From: Lolium rigidum
Taxonomy: Eukaryota; Streptophyta; Magnoliopsida; Poales; Poaceae
Length of the DNA: 64,000 nt
Direction of reading: 5' to 3'
NCBI RefSeq assembly: GCF_022539505.1
Contig: NC_061510.1
Location: 32,823,047-32,887,046, forward strand
Position numbers and translations under genes: made by a program. The notes under the pieces are model-generated. The model was given only the letters and a program-made list of their open reading frames with translations. It ran no database searches and had not been told where the DNA came from. Positions within the stretch are counted from its first letter, which is position 1; the number at the start of each line of letters is the position of its first letter. Positions 32,386 through 45,562 of this stretch are shown here, in pieces.

Positions 32386-35300
32386 TCAAGCTTTAGCAAG
32401 TGTTCCCGTCGTAGGATCAGGTTGTACGCCTAGGGGGAATGGACGGCAGCCCTCAAGCGAGTTGAACAGCCTCTCATCACGCGACATCTCCAAGCGGAGT
32501 TCTATCTCGTCATTAGGTGGTAGACCATAGCCGTAGAAGAACTCGCCGGACCTATTGTTGACATCCTCGCAGGATTATCGTGCAAATGAACCGCTGGATG
32601 CGACCCCGGTTCTTTCTAATCTCTCTATCGTGGACATCCGCCATGTTTGCAAACCTGTTTCGAGATTCTCTCGGCAGCAACATGTCATCTCGCGTACTTT
32701 ATGTACTCCTGCATCTGAAGGATGGCGTACCACGCATCCATCCCATTGTCGGGCGTCGACTGCCTGAGGCAGGGGAAGTTGGTTGTGTGGGTTAAGACCA
32801 AGCCTCCTAGGGATTTCCTCTCTACTTTGAGGGGGCCTGCCTTGTTGGCGAAGCCGGCGAGAGCATCATTGAGAAGGGCCCTGATGTGGGTGTAGTCTTT
32901 CTTGCGGTCCCTACCCGAGTCGAGATAGATCGCATGCGAGTGTTGCGGGTGCACGACGATGAGGGTGCAGAACTTGTCTCGCGGAAAACACACGGATTAA
33001 CCTTTGGAAATGCAAATGGAGATATAGGATAGAATGGTGATGGGGGACTAGCGAGTGATTACTTACTCGGGGAAGTAAGGGATGAGAATGGCGCCCTTCT
33101 TAATGTTCGCCGAGCATGAAATCCTCGACCTGTCGGGTGGCAATCGCGCGATCCCCGGCGTTGCGGATGATGCTCTCCCGCATATAGAAGGGGTCCATTA
33201 TCGCGATGGTCGGCGTCCCCTCCTTAACAATCCGGGAAGACAAGCTAAGAGCAACTAGGCGAACCACACTAAAGTGGAGCGCTTGCATGCGATAGATGCT
33301 GAAGATGTCGTTGAACCGGATGAAGCACAAGTCCGCGGGGTACTTCTCGACGAAGTTCATGCCGGCTTGGCACCTTCGCCACGAAGAGAGGGTAACCGGG
33401 ATCTTTTGATTTGAGAAGAAGGTTCTCCACATGCAAGACAAGTCTCATGCAAGCTCCTCCTATCCGGGGTGAGTTTCTTCACGACATGCTCCGGCAGCAT
33501 CGGTTGACCCAAGTGATGCGGAGGTCGCCAATTGTTTGGCAACTTGTCAAGGAGTGGGACCTTGTCCTTGGATTTGGCCGCCGCCGCCTTGTCTTGGGCG
33601 TCCTTCTTATTTTGCCTCTTCCTCTTCTTGGGTTGTACTGATGGACCCTCCATCGCCGTAGTGGCCGTAGCACGGAGTGTGTTTGGGCTCAACATATTTT
33701 TGACGGCGGCGGTGGCGACCTCCTCAGGATTTTCCTCCTCGGCCGTTTCTTGAGAATCGAACGAGCCTTCTTGGAGCACACATATTTCAAGCCCGGCGCA
33801 TCCTCATGGACAACTTGTGAAGACGTAGGAATATCCCATTGGAAGTTGTCACGTTCGTATTCCTCGGCCTCCGGCGCACGTGGCTGTTGTGGTGGGGCGC
33901 CGACCTCCGGCGCAGCTGGCCGTTCTGGTGGGGAGATGACCATGGGCGCCGCTGGCTGTCGTGGAGGGACGCTGACATGTGGCGCCGCAAGGTGCTTGTC
34001 TTTGCTTGCCGTCGACCCCGAGTAGGTGTTGATCCGAATTAGGGTCTTCGGCCATAGCAGTACCCAACCCTTCAGTGAGGCCAGATTCAACAGGCTATCG
34101 TCATCGGCACCATGCGGTTGATTAGGAGGAAACAAATCCCCATAGCCCGGTAACGCCCGATCCACTTCAACCCGGTAAACGTCATCCGCCATATCTCGTG
34201 TGTGCCACTTCTTATCCAGGGGCCGAAGGATGGACCCCTCGCGACGTCTTTGAGTTCGTCATTTACTCTCATCGGGAAGATGCATGGCGTTGAGAGCGCT
34301 GCGAGAACATGTGTATGGCGTTAGAGAGAGGGCAAGGATGACGAAACTAATATATTAACTTGATGTACACATTAGTTAATTACCGTGAGGGCGTTGAGCT
34401 CGGATAATGTCGACGGGCCAGCACATGCGGCGGCGGGCGTGCAAGTGACGGAGGGGCTGCTACCCGGCATGGACGGTGAATCCCTAGCACCGGCGACATT
34501 GCCGGCGGCCGGAGGAGTCTCCATTATAACATTGTCATTGCCGGCGGACGGCGGCACCATCGAGTTGCTGCCGTTGAAGCTAACCACTTGCATTTTCGGG
34601 GGGGGGGCCTTGTTTGCCACCCTCATACCACGCTTGTAGAGCGTTGAAATCTGCTTGGACTCCGGCGGCGACTTCAGCTTTGACTTCGGTACAAGTGTAG
34701 CTTTGAGTTGCGGTACCGGTTGCGTGTACAAAACCAGCTTGGACTTGGGCTAGGATTGACTCCCTCATTTCCTCCGCCTCCCGCTGCTTCCTCTCATTAC
34801 GCGCATTTTTATCGGCCGCGGACGACAAGCCATAGTGACCATGCTTGTAGCCCGTACCGGCGCCGACCACACGGCCTCTATGCGGCCTTCTCGTCGGTGA
34901 ATGCTCATTAACGATGTTTAGCGCCCGTACGAGAGGCTTGTCCCGAGCTACCCTGCCCGTCGACGCCCGGGACGAGGAGCCTTCGTCACCTTGAGAAAGT
35001 CTTTGTCTTTCTTCTTCCTCGCGGAAGAAACGCGAACCATTTAGAAATGTTGCTACTATTATATGAACGATACTTGATCTAATTAAACCGGTAAATTGCT
35101 TACCAGTTTTTTCTCCAACGCCGGGACCTTCTCGGTCATTCGTGAACCAAATTATGTCGGTTACGACCTTCGGGTCCGTGACAAGTTCCCCGGTTAGTTT
35201 CTTCTTATGGTACCGGGACCCGATGAATCTTCTTTCAAGCGGGTCCTTGTACTTGAGCCAGGGGTTCTCAATGCCGGCATTTACATACGCCTCGTCCTCC

Positions 35301-36139
35301 TTCGCCCAATAGGGCTCCTTTCCCTCGTACCCATGGCTCCCAAGGTTGTGGTTGCCGATGTTAAGCTCCCGCATTTCCTTCCCCCACAACTTGCGATTCT
35401 TGGTTGCTTGTAGCTCTTCATTGGCCACAAAAGCATCAAAGTCCGCCTGGGTGACATGCGGAAAGGCGGAGTGGACCTCTTCGAAACCTTTGCCCTCGGC
35501 AATCAGCTTCCGCACCATGTACTTATAGCTGCTGAGGTGTTTGGTGAACTTCAGGAGGGCTTGTGAGTTCACAATGTTGTTGGTTTGATGACGGGAGGCG
35601 TAGTCGCCTAGGAACTTGTATCGTGCGTGCAACCTCGCAATGAGCTGGGCTCGCAAAGGCGCTTTGCTCTCAGCTCGGAGGTCCGTCTCGTTGAGATTGA
35701 CGACCTCTCGGAGGATACATGCCGGTTGGTTGCCGTACCCCTTGGCAACATCCTAGGCTCCACCTAGGCAAACCACCGGCGGGGTCCACCTCTTTGATCG
35801 TGTCTCTGCTCGGTGCCGACCGTGTTTTGGCGCCTTGCCTTCCGCGGCCTCTTGGCTCCACTTGTCCCGGTGCCACTACTCCCGGCGGCGCCGCTAGGAT
35901 CGTCGCCGCTTGTCTCGCCGCCACCCCGGCGGCGCCGGTTGCCTCATCGCCGCTAGGCTCGTAGGTACTACCCCGGCGGCGGCGCTTGCCTCGTTGCCGC
36001 TCGGCTCGTCGGCACTACCCCCGGCGGCATCCTCCATCTCATGGTCCTCGTCGCCGCCAACACCAGCGGCCTCGGCATCCTCCTCCGTCCTAAAGAAGTG
36101 CCTATTGTAGTGCTCCTCTAACTCTTCTTGAGACGACAT
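32386..36139 (-). pseudogene. CACTA ORF2: TNPA-like (Transposase_24-type) protein with Ulp1-like C-terminus
   Basis: The start at 36139 (MSSQEELEEHYNRHF) sits in a good context (GCCACCATG). An acidic N-terminus (EDAEAAGVGGDEDHEMED) and a Pro/Arg-rich part follow. A 359-codon frame (34580-35656) then holds the conserved TNPA-like region ARLHARYKFLGDYASRHQ, YKYMVRKLIAEGKGF, EPYWAKEDEAYVNAG, and PLERRFIGSRYHKKKL. It ends with a Lys/Glu-rich coiled-coil-like stretch. After Pro/Ala-rich linker frames (33100-34272) a Ulp1-like fold appears at 32685-32993 (FCTLIVVHPQHSHAIYLDSG, NFPCLRQ), and a tail (YGLPPNDEIELRLEMSRDE) ends at 32386. The catalytic His and Cys of Ulp1 are not visible. Several frame changes could be introns or mutations. 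The family role, inferred, is binding subterminal repeats. Confidence 0.75.
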
Positions 36140-38259
36140 GGTGGCTTGCACTAATAGAAGATGAAAAAGAGTTAGAATTCACGGAAAAATTCGGCATGAC
36201 CTTTGCTAAAAATTGGTCATGCCGAGTGCTAGAATTGCCGGAACGGAAATGAATCGACATTCCGGCACTCAATAGCAACTCAATCCCTGTAACGAAATGC
36301 AAACATATATATAACAACTTCATTTTCACCGGAGCTCAACCATCACCATAATCAGCATGTTCATTTAGCTCAACCATCACCATAACCATAACCATAACAA
36401 CAATATGCACAGCAGCAGCATGCATAGCATCAGCATTTAAATACCACCAGTAGCATTTCCACTATAATAAAAAACCCCAATTCATTTCCAGAGAAGCATG
36501 TACATCAAGTAAATGGGTCATCAATTTATCACAGCAAGAAAAATATGTGTGGATGAATAAAATCATCCAAACAGGGGCACCACAATCATATACCCCCAAC
36601 GAGAGAAACCAAATACATTATATATACATAAGCTTCGGGGAATTACTTGGGGTCCAGAAAACTAATCCATGATATGAATGCTATGAGAAATACAAATGAG
36701 TGAAAAAGGTGTACAAATAAGTGGAATTAAAGTGACATTCCTTCACCTTGTACATGCACTCGGCCAATTAACTAAACAAAATCAATTTTCATTTTAGCTA
36801 CTGCAAGTAAAATCAATTTTGAACCAAACCTCTATTTCATTTTCTTTTTTTGGCAGTAGGTAATGATGCATTTTCATTTTGAACCAAATTTATTTACAAC
36901 TAGTGAGCATGCATGAGCATTTTGAACCAAACAATTGAGCATTTTTAACCAAGTAGCAATTTATGGCAGCATTTTTGCATTTCATTCTTGTTAGGAGCAT
37001 GAGCATGAGCAAGCAATTTTGCATTTCATTCATGTTATGAGCATGAGCATGCAACACCTACACTGGAAGCAATTCATTTTGTATATTAGCATTTCATTTT
37101 TGTTATTAGCATGAACTAGAGAATGCATTTCATTAGGCATTTAAATGAACCAGAGAATGCATTCTTGCTATATATGAACCCTAAAAATTTAATAAACAAG
37201 AATCAAGAATGTGTAAACCAACATAAAGCAAACCAGAAGCATTTAGTATATAAAGCATTTACTAAATATAAATTGAAACCCTAAATACTAACCAGCAATG
37301 AACTCCACCTAATGAACTAAATACCTAAGCAACATGAACTAAGCAACATTTTAATTTTAAACCAGTAGCTAAACCAGTAGTAGCATTTGCTACTGCCAAC
37401 TAGTGTTCATTTCATTTAAATGGACCATGTACTGCTAGCAAATTTTATTAACTAAACCTACTAAATTATTTTAACTAGAGAACCATCATATTATTATGAA
37501 CATACCTAAGAAACATGAACCTAGCTAGCTGCATTTCATCTAACCAGAGAGGCAAAAGAAAAGAAAAACATGAAAAGAAGCACTGAAAATCCCCATTTTT
37601 TGCTACTGCATTTCATCATTTAATTCCAAACCAGAGAATGAATTCATTGTAGTGCTCTCTCAAAATTTCAAACCATAGAATGAATATGAGTGCATTTCAT
37701 CATTTGCTACTGCATTTCATCATTTGCTACTGCATTTCATCATTTAATTTCAAACCAGAAAATTTCAAATTGATGATTTTAGTGCTATTGGTCAGTATGA
37801 TGGTTGGTATTGGAAAAGCCTGATTGCTGTTTGTTCATTCTGTATGAACCCTAACATTGAAAAAGCCTAAATCATCAATTTTGCTGTAGAAAAGGCCTAA
37901 CATTGAGTAAAACTAACTAACCAACCTAAGTACTTAACTCATATAGACAATGATGTGCTTAATTCTTCAAATTTGAACTTCAAAATTGACTCTTTCACCT
38001 GCTATTGCATTTATTTAATTCTTTAACATGAATATGTTATAATCCTTCTCCTAGCCTACTTAGTAGTACCAAGCATATCTTAGTAGTACCAAATCACACA
38101 ACAATAAGAGTGACCAAACAACATTTTCAGTAGCATTTGCATATATGATGTATTGTGAACACAAGAACAGTACCAGGAATTAATGGAAAAGGGGTGATAT
38201 TCTGCTTTCTCATTAGATGAATGAAATCACAGATGTAGAGGGGGATTGGGGGCGGAGGG
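36140..38259. other. CACTA AT-rich region upstream of ORF2
   Basis: No coding. 36178-36282 matches the sequence upstream of the transposase gene (54901-55016) and includes a perfect 11-bp hairpin (36191-36225). 36840-37150 is rich in GCATTTCATT/GAGCATGAGC words. 37692-37750 has three tandem copies of TGCATTTCATCATTTGCTAC-like units. Element E interrupts it at 38260. Confidence 0.8.
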
Positions 38260-41200
38260 TGTCAACACCCGGATTTTTAAGTCCAGATGCCTATTATGCC
38301 ATACATCGCAATCCCAGGAATATTGTTGTTGCGAGACATAATAGTTGAATATCATAGAGTCATCATTTATTACAACACATAATCGTCTTACAAAGGTAGA
38401 TCACATGATCCAATATTACAATAGTAGTTGATCTATCGATCAACGAACATCACAAATAGCGGAAGCGAAGTAGTAGTGGCTATCTAATCCACGGGCCAAC
38501 GCTTGACGTCGGAGCGGTCCTAGTTATCGTAGACGTCCCGCTGTCCATCTTCCTCGTACTCGTTGTTCACCTTCATAGTCCGGCCATTTGAATAGCCAGG
38601 GACAAAGCCATGAGTACTTTTAAAGTACTCGCAAACTAATACTAGTGTAAGCACTATCAACTATAGTAAGGGGTGCTAAGCTCTAAGTTTATTTGCATAA
38701 AGCCAAGTTTATTTCATAAACATTTAGAAAAGACTCTTCATTTGCTAAACTAACTCAAGTGGGAACATTAGTGTCATTCCCACAACTCTGCTGTGATTCA
38801 ATTCAAAATCACCATTCACCTTTCAAATTCAAGTCCCAAGTCATATGTCACATTTTTGAAAATGGTCCGATGACGGAACAAGTATGGCCTTTCCAACCGT
38901 CCATAACCGTGGACGCGGCTATTCGAATAGTTCTACACTGCAGAGGTCGTACACTTGTGCCACAATATTTGCAATAATCCGTCGGGGTTAATCGGCTCCT
39001 GATTTACCATACTCCGTATGCGGACTACCAACCATAACCTTTCACTTACATACTCTAGTATAGGCACCTCTCCCCATGAGCTTGGCCTCCCGGTGAAAAC
39101 CGCAGATCAACCCGGAACTGCACGGGGCTTGGGCCGGACATTCACCTCATTCCACGTCATATTGCATCGTTTTGTTTGTTGTGGAGGCAGCCCTCGGCCT
39201 AACCCCGATGACGCTTGTTTAGAGGGAACCCATACTAAAGCACATAAATTTCTAGTTAAGCCCTTACCCATATTGGGTATTGTGGGGGTACTTTCAAATT
39301 GAAATGGTATCGCATCCGAACCCAACCATCAGTTTTTGTAAAATACACCAAGTCATTCACCAGTCATATTCACCTTAAAAATCTTTCAATAGAATGAATT
39401 ATCATTCCAAGGTTTTCAAAGTCATTTCATTTCACATGATCCCATCTAGAGTAGTCAATTCTATTTGTTTAGCACTAGCGACTAGTCATGAGGGGTGCTA
39501 ACTAGCTTGTCTTGCTCTAGGCTAACTTTGATGCTCTTGTTCTACTCTATATCTAAACCAAGTGAATCATGAATCAAAAAGGTAAACTTTGATAAACAAA
39601 ATTTAGAAAAGCTTGTAAAGTAAAAACTTGGGATAGGAGCATTAAGCATAAAGTAAAAAATGTTGGTGCCTTGCTCTTGTAGAGCTTTGCACAAGGGAAC
39701 CTTGCAAGAGTGTTAGCTTGCCTTGATTGGTGTATTGATCAAAGTTTTCTGGCTCTTCCTCCTGGTAGAATACCTCCTCCTCTTGATAGTCTCCGGTACT
39801 AGCGTCTAAAAACGAATACGAGGATACAATCACCAAACAATACTTAAGTACTCTTAATTAGCCTTAATGGCTCACTCAAATGATCTAGCATCACTACTTA
39901 ACATTTATTCACAAATTATGCTAGGGTTTCTTTATTTAATATTAGGAAAATAATTTCCTCTCATTGAAAATGTGGGTTAGGGTTTCTATTTGGTTTGGGA
40001 GAAATAATTTCCTCTCATTGAATTCTTCTTAAGATTTAATCTTCTCAAATAACCAGGGATGATCCCATGTTGACCAAGGTCAACACTTCACACTTATTAT
40101 TTGAGAGAAAGGATTTAGATGAGATTCATCATCTCATGTGATTTAAATAACCATGGCAATATTAAATCCTATATTGATTTAAATTCTACAAGTGAGCAAG
40201 TATGAGCCTAAGCATTTAAAGGTCAACATATTACTTCATATTACTGGTGAGGATGAGTTAAATGAGGTGCTACACCTCATTGATTTAAATTCTAAAATTT
40301 TGGATATGGTTTAAATGGGCTAGTATTGACTATATAGCCAATATTTTGCTTCTAGCCCTGATCATGTACAGAACATATATCATATTTTTACATAGTAAAT
40401 TAGAGTTTGTGAAATGTGAATTATGAGGGGTGGAATCACCTCAAAATTCAAAAGGGTTGATTTTTAATAATTATTCTAAGTCAGAAAAGTCTATGTCTTG
40501 TCATTTTTTCTATTCAAAATTTACACCACATATGAGGTTGAATCCAGTGGGGTTGGTTAGGGAAAAACATAAGCTTTCTGAATATATAAAATTTACTAAA
40601 TTTGGTTCAGTAGATTTTAAACTATTCAAATTTGAATTCAGCATCAGCAGGGAATTTGAATTAACAGAAAATTGGTTTTTGAATTATTGGGCTTGGCGGG
40701 AACGCGAAATGGGCTACACAGGAAATAACGGACTGGGCCGGCCCGAGCAGTGTGACTCGCACACGCGGGCCGCTCGACGGCGTGGGCTCCACCGGTCGGG
40801 GACCCTTTAAACGCCGAAACGGTACTCGGCACGGGCGCCGTTAGATTAGAGTTGAATCGGGCGGTGGAGGTTCGTCGTCCACGTCGGGGAGGAGGCTTGC
40901 TGCGCCGGCGAGGTAGGGGGTCGGAGGGCGCGCTAGGTCGCCGGCGGTCGAGGGAGGGGGTCGAGGCGTCGTTGGCGAGGGTGAATAGGCGCCTGGTACA
41001 GTGGCGGAGCTTGGGGCGGCGTGGATCAACGGATTGATCTCGCGGTGGGCTTGCGGGTCTCCGGCGAGAAATTGGAGCTCACTGTGGAGTAATCCGTGGG
41101 GAGAAGCGGTGGAGGAGATCGAGGAGAGGGAGTGGAGCAGGAATGGTGTGGGAAAGGAAGGGCGAGGTGGTCTCTATTTATAGGACGGGAGGTGACCGTG

Positions 41201-43269
41201 AGGTGCTGTGGAGGTCGACGGTGGCGCCGGCGATTCAGGACGCGAAGGGGCAAGGCGATGGGGGCGTCGTGTAGGCGTCGGCTAGGGGAAGCTATCGCGC
41301 GTGAAGGGACGGCCGGGGAGGACAGGGGCGTGCGGTATCATCGCCGTCCTTGCGGTACCGGCGCGGCAGAGGTGCGATCATGGCGACGGCTAGGGCTCTC
41401 CCGCGTGCCAATAGGGTTGTCCAGGAGCTAGCCTGGTAGTGTAGGGATGGCGCGTGCAAGAGGGCAAAGCGAGGGGAGGACGAGAGGCTCCGGGCGACGA
41501 CGTGTACCGCGGCGTCCGGAGTGTCGTCGGGCGTGCTCACCGCGTGCGCCGGCACGGTTCCGGCACGTCCGGGCGCGCGCGTTCCGGACACATGTGTGTG
41601 TTTCTTTGCGTAGGGATGGTACAGGCGTGTTTAGGGGAGTACCTAGAGGCTTGATGACAAGGTGAAAGAGAGAGGGGAAGGCCAGAGAGAGGAGTGGCAT
41701 GCATGACCGGCATGGTGCACGGCATTGCCAAAGTTGATCATTTATCTCCTTCACCAGTGGTTGCAAAGTCGGGGCTTGATCCGGAGGAGGTACCAGGACC
41801 ACCATGATCACAATTGGAAAGGGGTTGAGGCAAGAGTCTGATGGATATTAGCATGTATGCACAAGGTGAAAAGTGGCCCGCCAAGTGCTCGATGAAATGG
41901 CCGCAAGAACATTTTGTTCAAATTTTGGATTGCTTTTTGGTGGAGCTCAAAGATATAATTAAAGAGAAAGAATGGTGGTGGTGGTGGTGGATTTGGTTAA
42001 GTTTTGTGAGATTTCAAAATTGGTATCATCTTCTCTTTAATTTAAAGTCCTCTCTTGTCAATCTTATTCTGGTCAACCTGGTCAACATTTGCAGAGATGG
42101 TCAACATGAAAGTTGTTGACCTTGACTTGGTCTTGGATGACATGGTCATAGTTGACTAAGTTTGGTTGAGGAAGATTCAAATGCAGGGGGGTAAAGTAGT
42201 GAAGATTTTATAAAAGGGGCATATGACCATTATCACATGTGTGTCAAATTTGAAAATTTCCTTGATTTGAATCTGGTTTCTTTTATGCATTTGTGTTTGT
42301 TTTTGTTATATAAGAGTTTTAGAATCCATAGGGCAAGCAATGGTGGCCTCATATGAAGATTTGCAAAATTGCCCTTAGTGTATGTGATTGAAAATTGGGG
42401 AATTTCTCACTATGTGATTTCTCTCCATTTAAATTGAATTTGGTTGACTCTAAGGTGATTCTTATTAGTTTAGAAACATATTCAAACCATTGAAACCATT
42501 TCAAAAGGTCTTGGTCAAAGATTTGCAAAAATGGCCATAACACATAGGAGGTGATGTGTTAAATTTTTACTAAATTTGTAAATGGGGAATCTTGCTTTAC
42601 TTGGACATGGGTTAGGGTCAATTTAGTGTTATATTAGGTTGAGAGAAGGTTTCACAACATTTAATCAAGGTTTAGAGTCATAGGTCAATATTTAGTGAAT
42701 TGGCTATGTGTCACATAGGCTTCTATGCATATGTTGCATTTTATTTGTAATTTGACTTGGTTTGACCCAATTGGTGTGGTTGAGTGTTGAAATGGTATAT
42801 AGGAGTGATCCCTCCATTCATAACATGTATTAGGGTCAAGATTCTTAAAATCACAATTTGCTATTTTGCTCTCATATGCCTCTATGGCATTTTTAGTTCC
42901 TTTTTAATTTTCTTGGAAACCACTTGAAATTGGTTTGATGGGTACTAGGTATGGTGTATGAAGGTTTTCCAAATCTCTAAACAAAGTGGAAAGTTCTAGG
43001 GTAAAGTTTTATAATTATAGCCATAGGCACATATGCCTTTTTCTTATTTAACTTCCTTTCATTTTATTTTAACTAGGATGATGAAAAGAGGGGTGGGGTT
43101 TAGGGTTTAAGATTATTTCAAATACTAATAACAAGCAATCATGGCAATAGAACAAGAATTAAGCAAGATCACTATGTATCAAACTTAATTTAATAAAAGT
43201 TTTTGTTGGTTCCAAAATTTGGAACTAGGGAAATTCATTTGTTTCCTTTTGAATTTTTGGGATGTTACA
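38260..43269 (-). repeat. Element E 3' LTR
   Basis: On the plus strand it runs TGTCAACACCCGG ... GGGATGTTACA. The promoter TATAAATA is at plus-strand 41175-41182 (minus strand). Large ORFs in the GC-rich leader part (for example 41292-41811) are broken by indels relative to the other LTR and are not considered genes. Confidence 0.95.
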
Positions 43270-43286
43270 AACCCTTCCCCTTAAAC
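43270..43286 (-). other. Element E polypurine tract
   Basis: Minus-strand TTTAAGGGGAAGGGTT abuts the 3' LTR; A has the matching TAAGGGGGAAGGGTT at 56015-56029. Confidence 0.85.
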
Positions 43287-43344
43287 AAATCTCGTCCCGA
43301 GATTTTAAGAAAAGTTAGGTTCCTAAGAGAGATTGAGCATTTTA

Positions 43345-43679
43345 TTAACAGGAAGACATACTTGGCATGGTCTGTGGTGCTTCCTGAGCTTCAGTGGCAG
43401 TCATGTGGTAGAGGCGGCCGTTGGTGTTGTTCTGGTTCCTTCTACCTGCGAAGCGACGCTGTTGCTGAGCAGGTGCAGCGGTGTTGGCGGCAATCTTGGC
43501 AAGCTTCTTGGGGCACTCATTGGAGTAGTGGCCCACAACTCCACATTCATAGCAGTTGATCGTGGATTTGTCCTTCGGGTTGACGGGGATGGCATTGCTT
43601 CCAGTCCTCGGGCCAGTATTGGTGTTGTTGTTGTTCCCATTGTTGCTGTTGCTGTTGGGGTTGTTGTTGTTGTGGTGGC

Positions 43680-43728
<49 letters not shown>

Positions 43729-44578
43729 GCCTCCGGGCTTCGGGGGTCCTCCGTTGTTGTTGTTGTTGTTGGGGCGATAACTCTGAGCAGGGGGCTTGTT
43801 GTATCTTGGGGTGAATCCTCCAGAGGAGTTATTGCGGTACTTCGGGGTATGGTGGCGTCCGTTCTGGTTCATCATTCGGCGCTTGCGGTTCTCGTTGGCC
43901 TGATGCAGCTTTCCTTCCATCTGATGGCTGAGTCTACGAGGGCTTCCAAGTCAGCGAACGGAATGTTCACTAACACAGTTTGCATCTCGTCGTGTAGTCC
44001 GTTCAGAAATCTCTCCTTCCTTTTCTCATTGGTGTCGGTCTCATCCGGGGCGTACCTTGACAGAGTGAGAAACCTGTCGCGGTATTCCACCACGGACATC
44101 CTTCCTTGCTTGAGTTCACGGAACTCGTCTCTCATCTTCTTGATCAGTCCTTGGGGCACATGGTATTTGCTAAACTTCAGCTTGAAGTCTTCCCATGTCA
44201 TCATCTGTCCCGCATTCATTGCACGGGCACTTGTCCACCAGGCTCGGCAGGTCCCGACAGGTAGTGGGTGGCAAACAAGTATTTTTCTGCGGCTTCAACT
44301 CCCGCAACTTCGAGGTTATTCTCCATGGTCTGGAGCCAGTCATCAGCATCAAGGGGCTCTTCAGTCTTGTTGAACATCGGAGGGTTGGTGTGCTGAAAGT
44401 TCTTCAGCTTTGATCCAGGGTGATCATGGTTTCCATGGCCTTGGTTGTTCTGAGCTATCTGTTGCAGTGCAGCAATGTTTGCTTGGCGTTCAGCTCTCTC
44501 GGCTTCTAGGTCTGCCATCATTGTCTGCAGCAGTTGCATCATGGCATCCTGGGTGGTGTTGCGGGTTGGTGGGGCCAT
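43345..44578 (-). pseudogene. gag: Element E gag
   Basis: Starts MAPPTRNTTQDAMMQLLQT at 44578. It has a coiled-coil-like ERQANIAALQQIAQNN, then the capsid-like core PLDADDWLQTMENNLEVAG. A one-base loss near 44247 (CAG to CG relative to A) shifts the frame. The core resumes at 44219 (FRELKQGRMSVVEYRDRF) and a further break near 43915 leads to the last frame. That frame has an Asn/Gly/Pro-rich linker, a run of 16 Asn, the CCHC knuckle CYECGVVGHYSNECPKKL, an Arg-rich patch (QQQRRFAGRRNQ) and the end PSMSSC. The stop is followed by only about 75 bases to the LTR, so no protease can be present. Element A's gag is the same protein. Confidence 0.9.
43676..43729 (-). repeat. (AAC)n microsatellite coding poly-Asn in gag
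   Basis: About 17 uninterrupted GTT units on the plus strand, giving 16 Asn in E's Gag linker. Element A has only a few Asn at the same place, so it has expanded in frame or contracted in A. Confidence 0.9.
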
Positions 44579-44854
44579 CTGAACATTGAGGTAGATGATG
44601 AGATAAGAGGGAAATTTCTATGGTTTGTTTTGTTAAAATTTGCAAAGTTCATAACTTGAAAATTTGAGTAGTGTTGCGGGGGTAAAAACCAACAACACTT
44701 TTTCATTCATACCAAACATCACATATTACAAAGCTAACACACCGTTGGTTTGAAGAACCATTCATCGCTCTACGATACAAGGGGATCCTGATACAACTCA
44801 CACATACGAAAGTGCCTTAAATGATACTACTCTCTAGGGTGGAATTCTTCATCT

Positions 44855-45333
44855 TCACGGGTAATGTGCTTGGCGAGAGGCGAGGGCGTTGTCCAAATCC
44901 CTGAGGGTTTTGTATTGCCTGAAGTCCTGAGGTGCTTCATAGGGGTTCATCTTTGGTTGTGGTGGGGGCATGGTCATCGATCTTCCCATGGAGTCATGTC
45001 TTGGGTAGTAGATGAAGCGAGTGTTCTTGATCTTGTCCTCATTTTGTCCACACGGACGGGAAATTGCTTCTTGCATAGCTTTGTCTAGTCCTTCCTTCCA
45101 AGTGTTTCCCGTTACGTGAAAACCAGATGGTTTCCCATACTCGGGGCATCAAGCTTCCTTCGTAGATCGGTAGAAACGTCCCACCGAGGTGGTTCTCCTA
45201 ATCGAGCTTTGAGGGGTATTCCGAAGAATTCGGGATACGGGTGTCCTAGATAGTCCACCAGTTGCTTCAACTCCTTTTCGAACCTTAGGTCGCCTCCGGA
45301 ACCAAGCTGATAGGACTCCCATTGGTACTCCAT
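44855..45333 (-). pseudogene. Element E leader ORF (frameshifted homologue of 3325-3798)
   Basis: Begins MEYQWESYQLGSGGDLRFEK and ends LASRQAHYP, as in A. The frame breaks near 45125 after LDAPSMGNH and resumes at about 45115-45076 (MQEAISRPCGQNEDKIKNTRF). Unknown function. It sits between the PBS and gag on the minus strand. Retention of the first 60 and last 70 residues in both copies, with many conservative replacements, supports a protein-coding past. Confidence 0.7.
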
Positions 45334-45549
45334 CTGTGAGCAATTAGGATAAGTAAGTTAATGAAGTGATCAAGTGTGCAAAATTTTATGTACCATTTCA
45401 AATAAAAGTAGAGCATGGATTTATTATTTTGAAAAGATCTCAAGGGTAAGAGTGAGAATATGTTTTCACAAATATTCACTTCATTGGTTTTGAAACTAAG
45501 TTTTTCGGACGTCCATTCTAACTAGGGTCTCCTAAGGTCAAACAATGGC

Positions 45550-45561
45550 TCGATACCAACT
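45550..45561 (-). other. Element E primer binding site
   Basis: Minus-strand TTGGTATCGAGCC, 2 bases from the 5' LTR end, identical to element A's; an initiator tRNA-Met-like PBS lacking one A. Confidence 0.7.
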
Positions 45562-45562
45562 T

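Noticed and set aside
37680..37760. CRISPR-like short direct repeats
   Set aside because: Three contiguous 20-base tandem units without spacers in AT-rich plant sequence; ordinary tandem repeat.
41966..41990. TGG repeat as a candidate protein-coding Trp run
   Set aside because: A short microsatellite in E's LTR, repeated in both LTRs, in no convincing ORF.
43333..44373. 346-aa plus-strand ORF with poly-Val
   Set aside because: It is the exact antisense of E's gag; the Val run is the reverse of the AAC microsatellite, and A's matching strand is not open over the same extent.
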